From: Anaerolineae bacterium
Lineage (GTDB): Bacteria; Chloroflexota; Anaerolineae; Aggregatilineales; JAFGMM01
Assembly: GCA_027494055.1 (NCBI GenBank)
Contig: JAOSJO010000024.1
Coordinates: 422,073-486,072, forward strand
Reading direction: 5' to 3'
DNA: 64,000 bases
Shown piece by piece: positions 44,689 to 54,108 of this stretch. The first letter of the stretch is position 1, and every line of letters starts with the position of its first letter. The notes beneath the pieces are model-generated. The model did no database searches. It was not told the DNA's origin and saw only the letters and a program-made list of their open reading frames with translations. The position numbers and the translations under genes are program-made.

Positions 44689-46191
44689 CTATCGCTCCCC
44701 AGGGTAGACGGCGGTCAGCGAGCCGTCGGCGTCGGGGCGCGCGAACGCGATGAGCGACAGCGTCCACGACTCGCCCGTCACGTGGTCGAACGGCTCAATG
44801 TCGAAGCTCAGGCGCAGCGGCGCGACCCCCTCCGTGTGCGTGTAGGGGACGCGCCAGCCTGGGGCCGTCGAGCTGCATCACCAGCGACGCCGGCGCGCCC
44901 TCCCACGCCGCCGTGGCGCTGACGCGGCCCGGCCCGGCGACAGGGAGCACGATCACCACCGCGCCCACGTCGGGCGCGACGTTGAACATGCCCGACAGGC
45001 GGCTGCCGGGGTACATCATCGCGAGCGCGCCCGCCGCCGCGATGCCGTCGCCGGGGCTGCTGATGGTCACGCGCCACCAGCGGTACGCGCCCTCCACGTC
45101 TTCTTCGGTTGCGAGGTAGTGCAACTGGAGCGGGGAGGGGCCTTCCTGGCGGGCGAAGGGCGCGGGCTGCCCCGGCGCGTCGAGGGTGATGACCAGCTCG
45201 CGCTGCGTGCCCTGCCAGGCGGTGCTCACGACGATCTCGCCCGGCTCGTCAACCGGCAGGTAGAAGACGGTCTGGTTGGGCGCGAGCCGCCAGGGGAAGC
45301 TGAGCGAGATCAGCGAGATCACCCGGTCCGGTTCGGGCGAGGGGGTGGGCAGGGTCGGGGGCCGGCCCGACGCCCCGGCGATCACGACCTGCACCGGCCA
45401 CGCCGTGCTGACGGCCACCAGCCGCCCGTCGTGGTCGAACGCGCGCACGCCCCACCAGTAGACGCTGTGGGGCAGCGCGACCAGCATCTCGTGGCGGCCC
45501 CGCCCGCTGGCGTCGAAGCCCAGGCAGTCGCCGGGCAGGACCCACTCAAGCAGGTCGGAGGCGCGGCGGCAAAGGCCAACTGGTAGTAGGCGGTGTTGGT
45601 CCGGTTGCGCTCCAGCGTCACGATGAAGCGCTGCCAGCCCTCGACGAGCGCGTCGCCCGGCGCGGGGCTGATGAGCCGCAGAACGGGCTGGCGCGCCGTG
45701 TCGAAGAAGGGCACGCGCAGCGTGGTCGCGACGCCCTCAAGCAGTTCGCCGGCCGCGTCGTAGGCGTGCGCCTCGGCGACCACATCGACGATGACGGCCT
45801 CCGGCGGGAGGTCCGCCGCCCGGAGCACATCCTGATAGAACGTCACCTGGCCCTGGTCCGTCGCGCCGCCCCCGCTGGCCGCCATGTCGCGCGGCGGGAT
45901 GGCCGCCCTCTCGTGCTCCAGGCGCTCGAAGAGCGCCTCCGCCGCCGAGCGGATGAAGACGCGGTACCCGATGCGCACCCCCGCCGCCTCGCCGTTGGGG
46001 TCGAGCACGCGCGCCGTGAAGGTGATGTCGGGCGGCGCGTCCGCAGCCGGCAGCGCGACCGCGTCGGGCGCGGCGCGCAGCGTGAGTTGTGCGCGCTCCT
46101 TGAGGCGCGGCGCAGCGTCAGGCCGCGCGCCGGGTCCGGCGCCGAACAGCAGTAGTGCGGCGATCAACAGGCGGGCAATGACGGGACTCAT
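44689..46191 (-). CDS. Secreted or surface protein, unknown (two frameshifts)
   Basis: About 500 residues. Signal peptide (MSPVIARLLIAALLLFGAG), then beta-rich segments (PPDITFTARVLDPNGEAAGVRIGYRVFI; ELVITLDAPGQPAPFARQ; RWWRVTISSPGDGI) with an ATP-like loop absent, so no enzyme fold is evident. Breaks lie near 45555 and 44865; after them the frame resumes as YWWGVRAFDHDGRLVAV and VAPLRLSFDIEPFDHVTG. The beta character suggests a fibronectin/cadherin-like surface protein. Divergent from the gene at 46262. Confidence 0.6.
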
Positions 46192-46261
46192 GTTTGGCGC
46201 ATCCTGCTGCTTATTGTACCCATTTTCGCGCGCGGCGCAGCATTGATGTATGCTTGGCGTC

Positions 46262-47020
46262 ATGAGACCGGTTCGACTCCTTTTAACGCTCCTGGCGCTG
46301 GCCGCAGCCCTGCCGGCCGCCGCACAGCCCTCGGAGGACATCACCGCGCCGGAGGGGCCGGCGGCGGTGGTCGATGGGCTGCACGACCTCGCGGGGCTGG
46401 AGTGGGTGGTGAATGACTGCGCCAACCGGTGGACCGAGAACGGCAGCCTGAGCGTGTGCGCCGTCCACGACTGCGCGACGCTCTACCTGCTGTTCACCAC
46501 CAGCAACTACAGCATCGACGTGCTGCCGCTCTACGTGGCGTTCGACCTGGACCGGGACGGCGTGGCCTTCGCGCCCGGCGACCTGGCGCTGACGAGCGCG
46601 GACGGCTGGGTGCGCTACGGGGCGGGCGGCGCGCACACCGCCGCCGCGCGCGGCGTCTATGCCGTCGCGGTGCAGCCCGAGTCGGGCGAGCTGCAGATGG
46701 AGGCGTCGCTCCCGCTGGAGGCGCTGGGCCTTGCCCCTGGCGCGTCCGTGCCGTACACGTTCGGGCAGGCGGCGCTCCCGCCTGAGGCGGCGGACCTCGC
46801 CACGCTCACCGTGGGGGCGTGCGGCGGGCCAACGCCGGAGGTCGCCACACCCCAGCCCTGGCCCACCGAGTACACCTATGAGATGTTTGTCGAGCAGTTG
46901 CGCGCCAAGGAAGCGGCGCAGCGCGCGCCACCGCTTGCCACGGTCCTCGCCCTGGCGCTGGCCGTGGTTGCGCTGGGGTTGGCGGTCATTATCGTGTTCG
47001 GCCTGCGCCGCCGCCGCTAG
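46262..47020 (+). CDS. Secreted protein with C-terminal membrane anchor, unknown
   Basis: 252 residues. Signal MRPVRLLLTLLALAAALPAAAQ, a beta-rich ectodomain with four cysteines (NDCANRWTENGSLSVCAVHDC...) that resembles a DOMON/carbohydrate-binding type 9 fold (LYVAFDLDRDG, ASLPLEALGL), a Pro-rich spacer, and one C-terminal helix (LATVLALALAVVALGLAVIIVF) ending RRRR. The order signal, ectodomain, helix and basic tail fits a wall-facing anchored protein. Fold assignment is a guess. Confidence 0.65.
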   Translation: MRPVRLLLTLLALAAALPAAAQPSEDITAPEGPAAVVDGLHDLAGLEWVVNDCANRWTENGSLSVCAVHDCATLYLLFTTSNYSIDVLPLYVAFDLDRDGVAFAPGDLALTSADGWVRYGAGGAHTAAARGVYAVAVQPESGELQMEASLPLEALGLAPGASVPYTFGQAALPPEAADLATLTVGACGGPTPEVATPQPWPTEYTYEMFVEQLRAKEAAQRAPPLATVLALALAVVALGLAVIIVFGLRRRR

Positions 47021-47035
47021 GCGCGCCGCCTCGAT

Positions 47036-47068
47036 AGCTCCCAGGGAGCTTCAAGCTCCCTGGGAGCT
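47036..47068. repeat. 33-base perfect palindrome, copy 2
   Basis: Identical to 34241-34273, right after a gene end. Confidence 0.9.
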
Positions 47069-47232
47069 ACCAAACCGCTGTCTTCAGGGCAGGTTGAGGT
47101 TGCGCCTGGAATCGCCGTAATTGTGGAATACAGGCGCGTCGCGTTAACCCTTGCAATAGGCCGACGCTCAGGCTACAATGACTTATGTGTTAACAGAGGA
47201 TGATTTACGTTAAGCAAACACGGAGGGGCGCC

Positions 47233-48418
47233 GTGGGTCGCTGGGCGGGAAAATACGTCATTGGCCTGACAGGCAACATCGCGACTGGCAAGAGCATCGT
47301 GCGCAAGATGCTTGAGCACCTGGGTGCGTTCGGCCTCGATGCGGACAAGCTGGCGCAACAGGCGATCATGCCCGGCGCGCCGGGCTTCCAGCCCGTGGTG
47401 GACACGTTCGGCAAATGGATCCTCGCCGCCGACGGGAAGATCAACCGCGCCGTGCTGGCAAAGATCGTCTTCACCGACCCGGAGGCGCTCGCCCGCCTGG
47501 AGCGGATCACGCACCCCATCGTACACCAGGCGATCGACATCTTGGTGCAGCGCAACCAGCGCAGGGTCGCCGTGATCGAGGCGATCAAGCTGCTCGAAGC
47601 CGGCTATGGCGACGAGGTGGACAGCGTGTGGGTGGTCGATGCGCCGGCGGAGGTCAGGCTTCAGCGCCTGATGGCGCGGCGCAACATGTCCGAAGCGGCG
47701 GCGCGGATGTACATCCAGGCGCAGCCGCCGCAGCAGGCCAAGCTCGACCGCGCCGACGTGGTGATCGACAACGGCGGTTCGCTCGAAAGCACGTGGCGGG
47801 TCGTGCAGGCGGCGTGGAACCGGCTCCCGGTGGTTGCCGGCCAGCCCGCGCAGCCGGACATGGTGACGACCGTACAGGTCAAGCCGCCGGCGGCGGGCGC
47901 GCCGGCCGTGCCGCGCCAGATGGAAATCAAGGAAGTGGTGGTGACGCGCGGCAAGCCCGGCAACGCCGAGGACATCGCCAGAGTCCTCAGCCGGTTCCGA
48001 GGCACGGAAGTCTCCCGGATGGACGTGATGACCGCCTTCGGCGAGAAGGCGTACCTGCTGGCCGAGGCCAACGACCAGGTGGTGGGGGGTGGCCGGGATG
48101 CAGGTCGAGAACCTGATCACGCGCGTGGACGAGTTCTACATCCTGCGCATCGCGCCGCCCGCGCCGGTCATCGAGGCGCTGACAAAGGCCGTCGAGGAGA
48201 ACTCGCGGATGCTGGAGAGCGAAGTGGCCTTCATCTTTGTCAGCACGCAGACGCCCGAATCGGTGATCAACACGTTTGTCGAGTTCGGCTACGAGCCGCG
48301 CGAGCTGAGCGACATCAAGGTGCCGGCCTGGCGCGAGGCGGCGCAGGAGTCGATGCCAGCGAACACCCGCATCCTTGCCAAGAAGCTGCGCGCCGAGCGC
48401 GTGCTCAAGCCGCTGTAA
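47233..48418 (+). CDS. coaE: Dephospho-CoA kinase with a C-terminal GNAT-like extension (one frameshift)
   Basis: About 394 residues. The first 200 are CoaE: P-loop GLTGNIATGKS, FGLDADKLAQQ, PVVDTFGKW, RITHPIVHQ and VIEAIKLLEAGY; CoaE makes CoA from dephospho-CoA. The last 165 (KEVVVTRGKPGNAEDIARVLS to VNTFVEFGYEPRELSDI-like text) look like an acetyltransferase fold without a clear acetyl-CoA loop. A break in the G6 near 48090 lies in this part. GTG after GGAGGGG is preferred to an ATG 11 codons upstream that abuts its own AGAGG. The usual CoaE is about 200 residues. Confidence 0.85.
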
Positions 48419-48439
48419 AGCGTTGGATCGAGGTAGCCT

Positions 48440-48760
48440 GTGGAAGCGTTCCTTGCCCGTGTGAAGCAGACCCCGGTCATCGGCCCTGTGGTGGGCTGGG
48501 CGGACCAGCATCCCCGGCTTGCGGCGTGGATTGTGCTCGCGGCCGGCATGGTGATTATCCTCGCGATTGAGGCGCGCGACGTGGGCCTCGAAGCGGGCCA
48601 GTGGATCGCGCTGGTGGTTGCGACGGTGCTGGTGGCCGGCGCGTGCATCTGGATCGTCTCGTGGGAAGACGAAGACGACGATGAGGCCGAAGCGCCGGCT
48701 GAGACGCGCCCGGCAGACGCGCCGGACGCCGCCGAGCCGTCGGAGCCTGCCGGGGCGTAG
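48440..48760 (+). CDS. Small two-helix membrane protein, unknown
   Basis: 106 residues from GTG. Two helices (LAAWIVLAAGMVIILAIEA and WIALVVATVLVAGACIWIV) and an acidic tail (EDEDDDEAEAPAE). It follows coaE by 21 bases on the same strand and converges on the Cas4-like operon with 5 bases between stops. Confidence 0.6.
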   Translation: MEAFLARVKQTPVIGPVVGWADQHPRLAAWIVLAAGMVIILAIEARDVGLEAGQWIALVVATVLVAGACIWIVSWEDEDDDEAEAPAETRPADAPDAAEPSEPAGA

Positions 48761-48765
48761 CTGCC

Positions 48766-49325
48766 TCACATATCCCAGTTATCCTGAACGCCCGGTCCGG
48801 CGCTGACCTGCGCCAGGCTCTGGTCGCAAATCTCGCGGTAGCCGCACCGCGCGCAGCGGAACGGCTGGTTGTGGCTGCGGCGCACGTCGGGGTTGAGCAG
48901 GTCGGCGCGCATCTGCGCGAGGGCCGCCATCAACTCGGACCCAGTTGTTTCGTGTAGTCAACTTCAAACACACAGTCCGCATAGCGGATGATGCCGTAAG
49001 GCGGCCGCCGGCCGTACACGTCCTCGACAAGCAGGCAGTAGGCCGCAAGCTGGAGGATGTGGCTCTTGTACGGCTTCTCCGGGCCGCGCCCGCTCTTGAC
49101 CTCGACGGGGATGAGCCGGCCCTCGCGGTGGAGCAGGTAGTCGGGCCGGCCGCTCAGCCGGTGGCGGCGCGAAAAGAGGGGTTGTTCCTGCTTGCCGACG
49201 CCGGTGTCGCGGTAGACGACCTGGCCCTCAGGCAGCCCGCTCGCACGGCGGCCGGCGCGCGCCAGCATGAGCAGGAACGCGCCCAGCAGCAGCACCGCCA
49301 GCACCATGCCCGGCGTGAGGTCCAT
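48766..49325 (-). CDS. Membrane-anchored Cas4/RecB-like nuclease domain (one frameshift)
   Basis: About 186 residues. An N-terminal helix (MVLAVLLLGAFLLMLARAG) is followed by the PD-(D/E)XK core of the Cas4/DUF83 family: D62 in LSGRPDYLL, E75 and K77 in IPVEVKSGR, and Q92/Y96 in HILQLAAYCLL. After a break near 48940 the C-terminal cysteines read CARCGYREICDQ. The N-terminal cysteine of the iron-sulfur cluster is on the separate upstream gene. The ATG shares a base with that gene's TGA (TGATG). No CRISPR or other cas gene is present. It likely acts on DNA at the membrane; the substrate is unknown. Confidence 0.8.
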
Positions 49326-49595
49326 CAGCCGGCCCCCGCCGCCATCTGCAGGAAGTAGAGCGCCGCCAGGAACACCCCACCGATGAGCAACAGCACGGCG
49401 ATGACGCCCAGCGCCTGCACGCCGCGCACGAGCAGGTCGTAACTGACGTGCAGCCGCCGCCCGCGCCGGAGTTCGCCCTGGTTGGCAGGGGGTGTAGCCC
49501 TGCTGGTCGTACCACCACGCGCGGCGACAGAAGACATAACGCCCGATGTCGCTGGCGTTGATGACGGGCGCTTCATCGTTAGCCGGCTGCGCCAT
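49325..49595 (-). CDS. Cas4 N-terminal half with membrane anchor (one frameshift)
   Basis: About 89 residues. VINASDIGRYVFCRRAWWYDQQGY is the N-terminal helix of Cas4-like proteins with the first cluster cysteine. A run of five C in the coding strand (opposite about 49486-49490) breaks the frame; removing one gives TPANQGELRRGRRLHVSYD and a final helix (ALGVIAVLLLIGGVFLAALYFL). It ends in TGATG, coupling it to the nuclease half. Its start overlaps translin by 17 bases. I take it as a real split gene, not an artefact, because the helix and stop overlap are consistent. Confidence 0.7.
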
Positions 49596-50235
49596 CCTCC
49601 GCCTCCTGCATTGTGCGCTCCATGCGGCTGAGCGCGTCTTGCAGGCGTTGCTGGCGCAGGGTGATGGTCAGGTCGCCGCGCGTCCGCTCCAGCACGCCGC
49701 GCAGTTGGTCGGTGCGGCGGCGCAGCCCCCCGGTCACGGCGTCGCTCAGGTCGAACGTCATCAACAGCGCGTAGACGGTGTCCATCTGGGCGAGCAGGCG
49801 TTCGGCCTCGCCGGTGGATTCGTCGTGGCGGATGATGTCCAGGATGTGGCGGCGCAGCTCGCTGGCGGCCTCGGCAAGCCCGTTGAGATAGGTGTCCGGC
49901 TCGATGCCCAGGTCTTCGGGCGTGGGCAGGGGGAGGTCGCGCACGATGGCGTGCGTGATGTACGCTTCGGCATACTCCTTGAGCGCGTCCTGCGTGTAGC
50001 CGGTGAAGTACAGGTCTGGGTAGCCCTGCACATACGCGCGCAGCGCGTCGGCGCTCTCCCGCGACTGCACGAGTCGCTCCTCGACGAGGTTCCACTCTTT
50101 GCGATGGATCGCGCGGATGGCGTTGGCGCAATCGCGGATCAGCGCCCGCGACTGCTGGATCGCGTTGTTGCGCGCCTCCTCTTTCGATTCCAGAACGGCG
50201 CGTATGCCTTCACCAATTGCTTCCAGAGGGTCCAC
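49579..50235 (-). CDS. Translin-family protein
   Basis: 218 residues, the size of eukaryotic translin and almost wholly helical. GTG start six bases after AAGGAG. Matches to the family: ARNNAIQQSRALIRDCANAIRAIH, EYAEAYITHAI and LNGLAEAASELRRHILDIIRH. E87 and E90 in KEYAEA align with the QEYVEA segment of TRAX, which carries its catalytic glutamates, and D152 could be the third acid, so it may cleave RNA rather than only bind. Translin binds single-stranded nucleic acid and with TRAX forms the C3PO ribonuclease. Bacterial members are rare and uncharacterised. Confidence 0.75.
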   Translation of the reverse strand: MDPLEAIGEGIRAVLESKEEARNNAIQQSRALIRDCANAIRAIHRKEWNLVEERLVQSRESADALRAYVQGYPDLYFTGYTQDALKEYAEAYITHAIVRDLPLPTPEDLGIEPDTYLNGLAEAASELRRHILDIIRHDESTGEAERLLAQMDTVYALLMTFDLSDAVTGGLRRRTDQLRGVLERTRGDLTITLRQQRLQDALSRMERTMQEAEDGAAG

Positions 50236-50254
50236 GGGTGCTCCTTGCCCAGAG

Positions 50255-50638
50255 TCAGGCGGCATCGTCGGGGGGCGGGTCGGTGTCGTCGCCAGGCACC
50301 TCGCCAGCAGTGTCGTCATCCGCCATGCCGGCCGGCCGGACCAGGCTGAATAGCTGGTCCGCAAGCGTTGGCGGCGTCTGGATCTCGCCGAACTTCTGCT
50401 CGTATTTCTCCAGGTTCTCGCTCAGCGCCTTCTGAAGCAGCTTGGCGTTGGTCGGAGAAAGCACGACGCGCGTCTGGACGCGCGCCATGGGCAGGTTCGG
50501 CATCATGTGTACGAAGTCAAACACCACCTCGCCAGCGGCGTGCCCAATCATCACGACGTTGGCGTAGTGCGTCTCCAGCGATGGTGGCATCTCCACGCGG
50601 ATGTGCCGCCGCCTGGACTTCTTCGGTTGGTCGGTCAC
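50255..50638 (-). CDS. DUF3467 protein
   Basis: 127 residues. The conserved core is HYANVVMIGHAAGEVVFDF, ARVQTRVVLSPTNAKLLQKALSENLEKYEQKFGEI; the rest is basic at the N-terminus and acidic at the C-terminus. GTG start nine bases after GGAG. DUF3467 has no known function. It lies 33 bases after ssb and 19 before translin. Confidence 0.88.
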   Translation of the reverse strand: MTDQPKKSRRRHIRVEMPPSLETHYANVVMIGHAAGEVVFDFVHMMPNLPMARVQTRVVLSPTNAKLLQKALSENLEKYEQKFGEIQTPPTLADQLFSLVRPAGMADDDTAGEVPGDDTDPPPDDAA

Positions 50639-50671
50639 GGTTGTACGCTCCCGTCTGTGGCGAACTCCGAC

Positions 50672-51068
50672 CTAAAACGGAATCTCCTCATCGTCCGTCG
50701 GGACGATGGCATAATCGCCGCCGGGTTCCGCCGCCACATCGCCGCGCCCGCCGAGGAACCGGACATCGCGCGCCGTCAGTTCCAGCGTGGCGCGCGGCTC
50801 GCCATCCTGCCCGACCCAGGCCGAGGCGTCGATAGTGCCGGACAACCATGACCTGCCGGCCCTTACTGAGATACTGCGCGCACGTCTCCGCGAGCTGACG
50901 CCAGGTGGTCACGCGGAACCACGTGGTCTTCTCCTTGCGCTCGCCGTCCTGACCGGTCCAACGCTCGTTGACCGCGACGCTGAAATCGCACACGGCGGTG
51001 CCGGTGGGGGTGTAGCGGAGTTCGGGGTCACGACCGAGGTTCCCCACGATGATCGTCTGATGCCACAT
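50672..51068 (-). CDS. ssb: Single-stranded DNA-binding protein (one frameshift)
   Basis: About 131 residues. The OB-fold begins MWHQTIIVGNLGRDPELRY, with FSVAVNERWTGQDG and TTWFRVTTWRQLAETCAQYLSKGRQVMV. A break near 50845 lies before SGTIDASAWVGQDGEPRATLEL. The C-terminus ends DDEEIPF, the acidic tip that recruits partner proteins. AAAGGAG precedes the ATG and a strong promoter lies upstream. The protein is short for an SSB. It heads the five-gene operon. Confidence 0.92.
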
Positions 51069-51141
51069 GTCAATGCTCCTTTCTCGGACGCTGCCAGAGC
51101 GATAGTACCCTTAGCTCTGGGGGCTGTCAATTTGGACCTGT

Positions 51142-51170
51142 ATTATATTGTACATTTGTTCTATTGGCAA
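51142..51170 (-). promoter_or_regulatory. Promoter of the ssb operon
   Basis: Minus strand TTGCCA (5 of 6), 17-base spacer, perfect TATAAT; about 70 bases upstream of the ssb ATG. Confidence 0.85.
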
Positions 51171-51472
51171 ATTGAACTGCGATAGCATGATGTAGTCCGG
51201 GAACAGAGCGGCGCGACTGAAGATACGTAACACGAAAGCACGAAACATGCGAAGCCACGAAAGGGTTGCGCGCATATTTCGTGCCTTTCGTGTTTCCAAT
51301 CCGCGCTGCTGGTTCGCTGCTTTCGGGAAGCTATCGACAGTCTCTCTTTTGCTTGCAGAGGTCCTTGAAGTCAGGCGGCGTCATCCTGTGGCGCCGATTT
51401 TCCTCAAGTAAGCGTTTTGCGTATAGTTATGTGGAACGCCACGGCGACCGCTATCCGACTCTGGGGGCTGCA
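51171..51472. repeat. Intergenic region with an inverted repeat
   Basis: No gene seen. AACACGAAAGCACGAAA at 51229-51245 and TTTCGTGCCTTTCGTGTT at 51277-51294 form an almost perfect inverted pair (one base differs in length) around a 31-base loop. GCTTTCGGGAAGCTATCGA near 51319 is related to the AGCT palindrome at 43.8 kb. Confidence 0.6.
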
Positions 51473-52914
51473 TTGACCGAACAACCGACATCCGAGAACC
51501 TGGTCGAACGGGGTATAGAGGCTACGAAGGCGGGGAAGCCACGCCTGGCGCGGCTGATGCTCAGGCAGGCGCTGCGGCAAGACGCGCGCAACGACACGGC
51601 GTGGTACTGGCTCGCGACGGTCGAGGAGAACCCGGAGAAGCGTCGCGCCTACCTTGAAGTCGCACTGAAGATCAACCCGAAGAACGCCGAGGCGCGCCAG
51701 CGCCTCAGCGAGCTTGGCCCCGCTGGGAACCACGTGGCCGGTGAGGCCGCGCCCGACGCCCAGGCGCGCCGCCGTGACCCCGCGATGCGCCTTGCGTGGG
51801 CGCTGGTGATCGCGGGCGGAATTGTGCTGGGCATCCTGACGGCGGTCGTCCTGGTGGCGCGCCCCGACGCCGTGCCGTTCCTTTTCCCGCCGACGGCGAC
51901 ACCGACCCACACCCCGACCGCAACCTACACGCCCTCGCTCACGCCCACGCCCACCCACACGCCGACGATCACGCCCTCGCCGACCGCGACCGCGACGCCC
52001 ACGCTTACGCCCTCGGCGACGCCGACGGTGACACCCACGCCGCCGGGCGTGGGGCGCATCCTCTACACCTCGGAGCGCGACGGCGACTTTGAGATCTACC
52101 TCATGGACGAGGACGGCGTCGAAGTCGCGAAGCTGACCGACAACGATGCCGACGAGTTCAGCCCCGGTTCAGCCCGGACCGGCAGCGCGTCGCCTTTGTC
52201 TCGGACCGCGACGGCGATATGGAAATCTTCATCATGGGCATCGACGGGACAAACGCCGTGCAGTTGACAAACAACGACGTGGAGGACCATTACCCGGCGT
52301 GGAGTCCGGATGGGCGGATGCTGGCCTTCTTCTCCAAGCGCGACGGCGGCAACGGCGAGCTTTACCTGACCGCAGTCAACATCGACTACTCGCGCCGGCT
52401 GACGGAGAACGACGCCGCCGACTACTACACGGCATGGTATCCCGGCCCGGCGATTGCCTTCGCCTCCAACCGGGACGATAACAGCGGGCGGTTCCACCTG
52501 TACACGATGAGCGCGTCGGGCGGGGATGTGGAACAGCTCACCGAGAGCGGCGATGTGAACTGGTACCCGGCGTGGTCGCCCACCTGCGCCGAGGACTCCG
52601 AGTCAGCGCCGCCCTGCCGGATCGCCTGGATTGCGATGGACCCCGCGACCAATGCCTTTCAGGTGTTTGTGATGGACCTGGATGGCTTCAACGTGATGCA
52701 GGTCACGGCAACGGAGGCCTTCCACAGCTATCCGGTATGGTCCCCGGACGGGAGCCGGCTTGCGTTCACCTCCGACCGGAACGGGAGCCAGGATATCTAC
52801 GTGGTGGAGGCCAACTGCCCTGAAGACCCTGCCGACTGTGAAGCGACGGTGGTGCAGTTGACCAGCGACCCAGCCCCCGAACTGGTCGCCGATTGGGCGC
52901 TGCTCCCCCGGTGA
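51473..52914 (+). CDS. TPR-like and beta-propeller membrane protein with Thr/Pro linker (one frameshift)
   Basis: About 480 residues. The N-terminal part is helical with TPR-type repeats (GKPRLARLMLRQALRQDARNDTAWYWLATVEEN, AYLEVALKINPKNAEARQRL). One helix (LVIAGGIVLGILTAVVLVA) and a linker of repeated TP units cross to PD40 propeller blades (SERDGDFEIYLMDEDG, TNNDVEDHYPAWSPDGRMLAF). A break near 52165 falls between blades. The TTG start follows GGGGGCTGCA; a GTG at 51431 is possible. The stop overlaps the next start by one base (TGATG). Confidence 0.7.
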
Positions 52915-54024
52915 TGCGGCGCGCGGTCTTTCTGTTCGTTGCGGCGGTTACGGTTGTGCTCGCTGGCTGTGGGCCGGCCGGCGTCCCTACCGCGCCGCCG
53001 GATGCCGGGATTGCGGACGCGCCGGCGGAGACGGCGACTGCGCCCGCGCCGACCGCCACGCCCAGCCCGACAGAGACGCCGCCGGCCACGCCCGCAGCGA
53101 CACCGACGCCACGCGCCACCCGCACGCCCACGCCGTCTCGCACGCCCACGCCGGCTGAGGTCTCGCGGCTGTTGTTCGTCTCCGAGCGCGACGGGGACGC
53201 CGAAATCTACCGCATCGATGCGGACGGCGCGAACCTGACGCAGCTCACCGACAGCGACGCCGCCGAAACCGACCCCATCTGGTCGCCCGACGGCCAGCGG
53301 ATTGCCTACACCTCGACGTGGTGGGGCGACCCCGATATCTTTGTCATGGACGCAGACGGCGAGAATGTGCAGCAGATCACGCGCAACAACGCCGCGGATG
53401 CCTTCCCCGCGTGGAGTCCGGATGGGGCTTGGCTTCTCTTCGCCTCGGACCGGGCTCGGCCTTGACCGGTACAACCTGTACCGCGTGCCGGCGGGCTGCC
53501 GCACGCCGGGCGACGGCCTGGGCGTCAGCGGGGCGGCGGCGTGCGAGGCACAGATCGAGTCGGTGACGGACGCGCCCGATGCCGCGGACGTGTACCCCTC
53601 GTGGGCGCCGGGCGTGCGCATCCTGTTCGCCTCTAGCCGGGGCGGGGTGACGGGCTTCGACATCTACAGCGTGCTTCCGGGCGAGACGCCGCGCCGGCTG
53701 ATCGCCAGCGTACGCACCGATTGGTTCCCGCGCTGGTCGCCTGACGGCGCACGGGTGGCGTTCGTCTCCGGCGGGCCGGACGCCGACGACTTCCAGATTT
53801 ACGTGGCCGATGCGGACGGGTCGAACGTCCGCCAGGTGACCACGGATGCGGCGGCGCTCAAGGGGTTCCCGGTGTGGTCGCCCGACGGGACCCGGCTTGC
53901 CTACGTCGCGGCGGTGGACGGCGCGCGTGACGTGTTCGTCATTGATGTGGCCGGCGGCGCGCCGGCGCGCCTCACGGATGATGGGAAGGTCATCGCCGTC
54001 GGCGATTGGGCGCGCCCGCCGTGA
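52914..54024 (+). CDS. Lipoprotein with Thr/Pro linker and beta-propeller (one frameshift)
   Basis: About 370 residues. Lipobox VVLAGCG after a short signal, an Ala/Pro/Thr-rich linker, then PD40 blades (SERDGDAEIYRIDADG, DAAETDPIWSPDGQRIAY, ADGENVQQITRNNAADAFPAWSPDG). A break near 53452 falls after LLFASDR, where the frame resumes at LDRYNLYRVPAG. Coupled by TGATG to the preceding paralogous protein, so they may act together on the cell surface. Confidence 0.75.
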
Positions 54025-54108
54025 TAGGCTGGCTGTGTCGCGGTAACTCCGCACCCCGATGCGGTGTTATTGTATAGCGGGCGCGTTTCCACCGAAGGGA
54101 TGTATTGC

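Noticed and set aside
46262..46290. GGTTCGACTCC as a tRNA T-loop
   Set aside because: It lies in a signal-peptide coding region and no cloverleaf can be folded around it.
48766..49595. A CRISPR-Cas locus around the Cas4-like genes
   Set aside because: No repeats-and-spacers array and no cas1, cas2 or effector genes are seen anywhere in the window.
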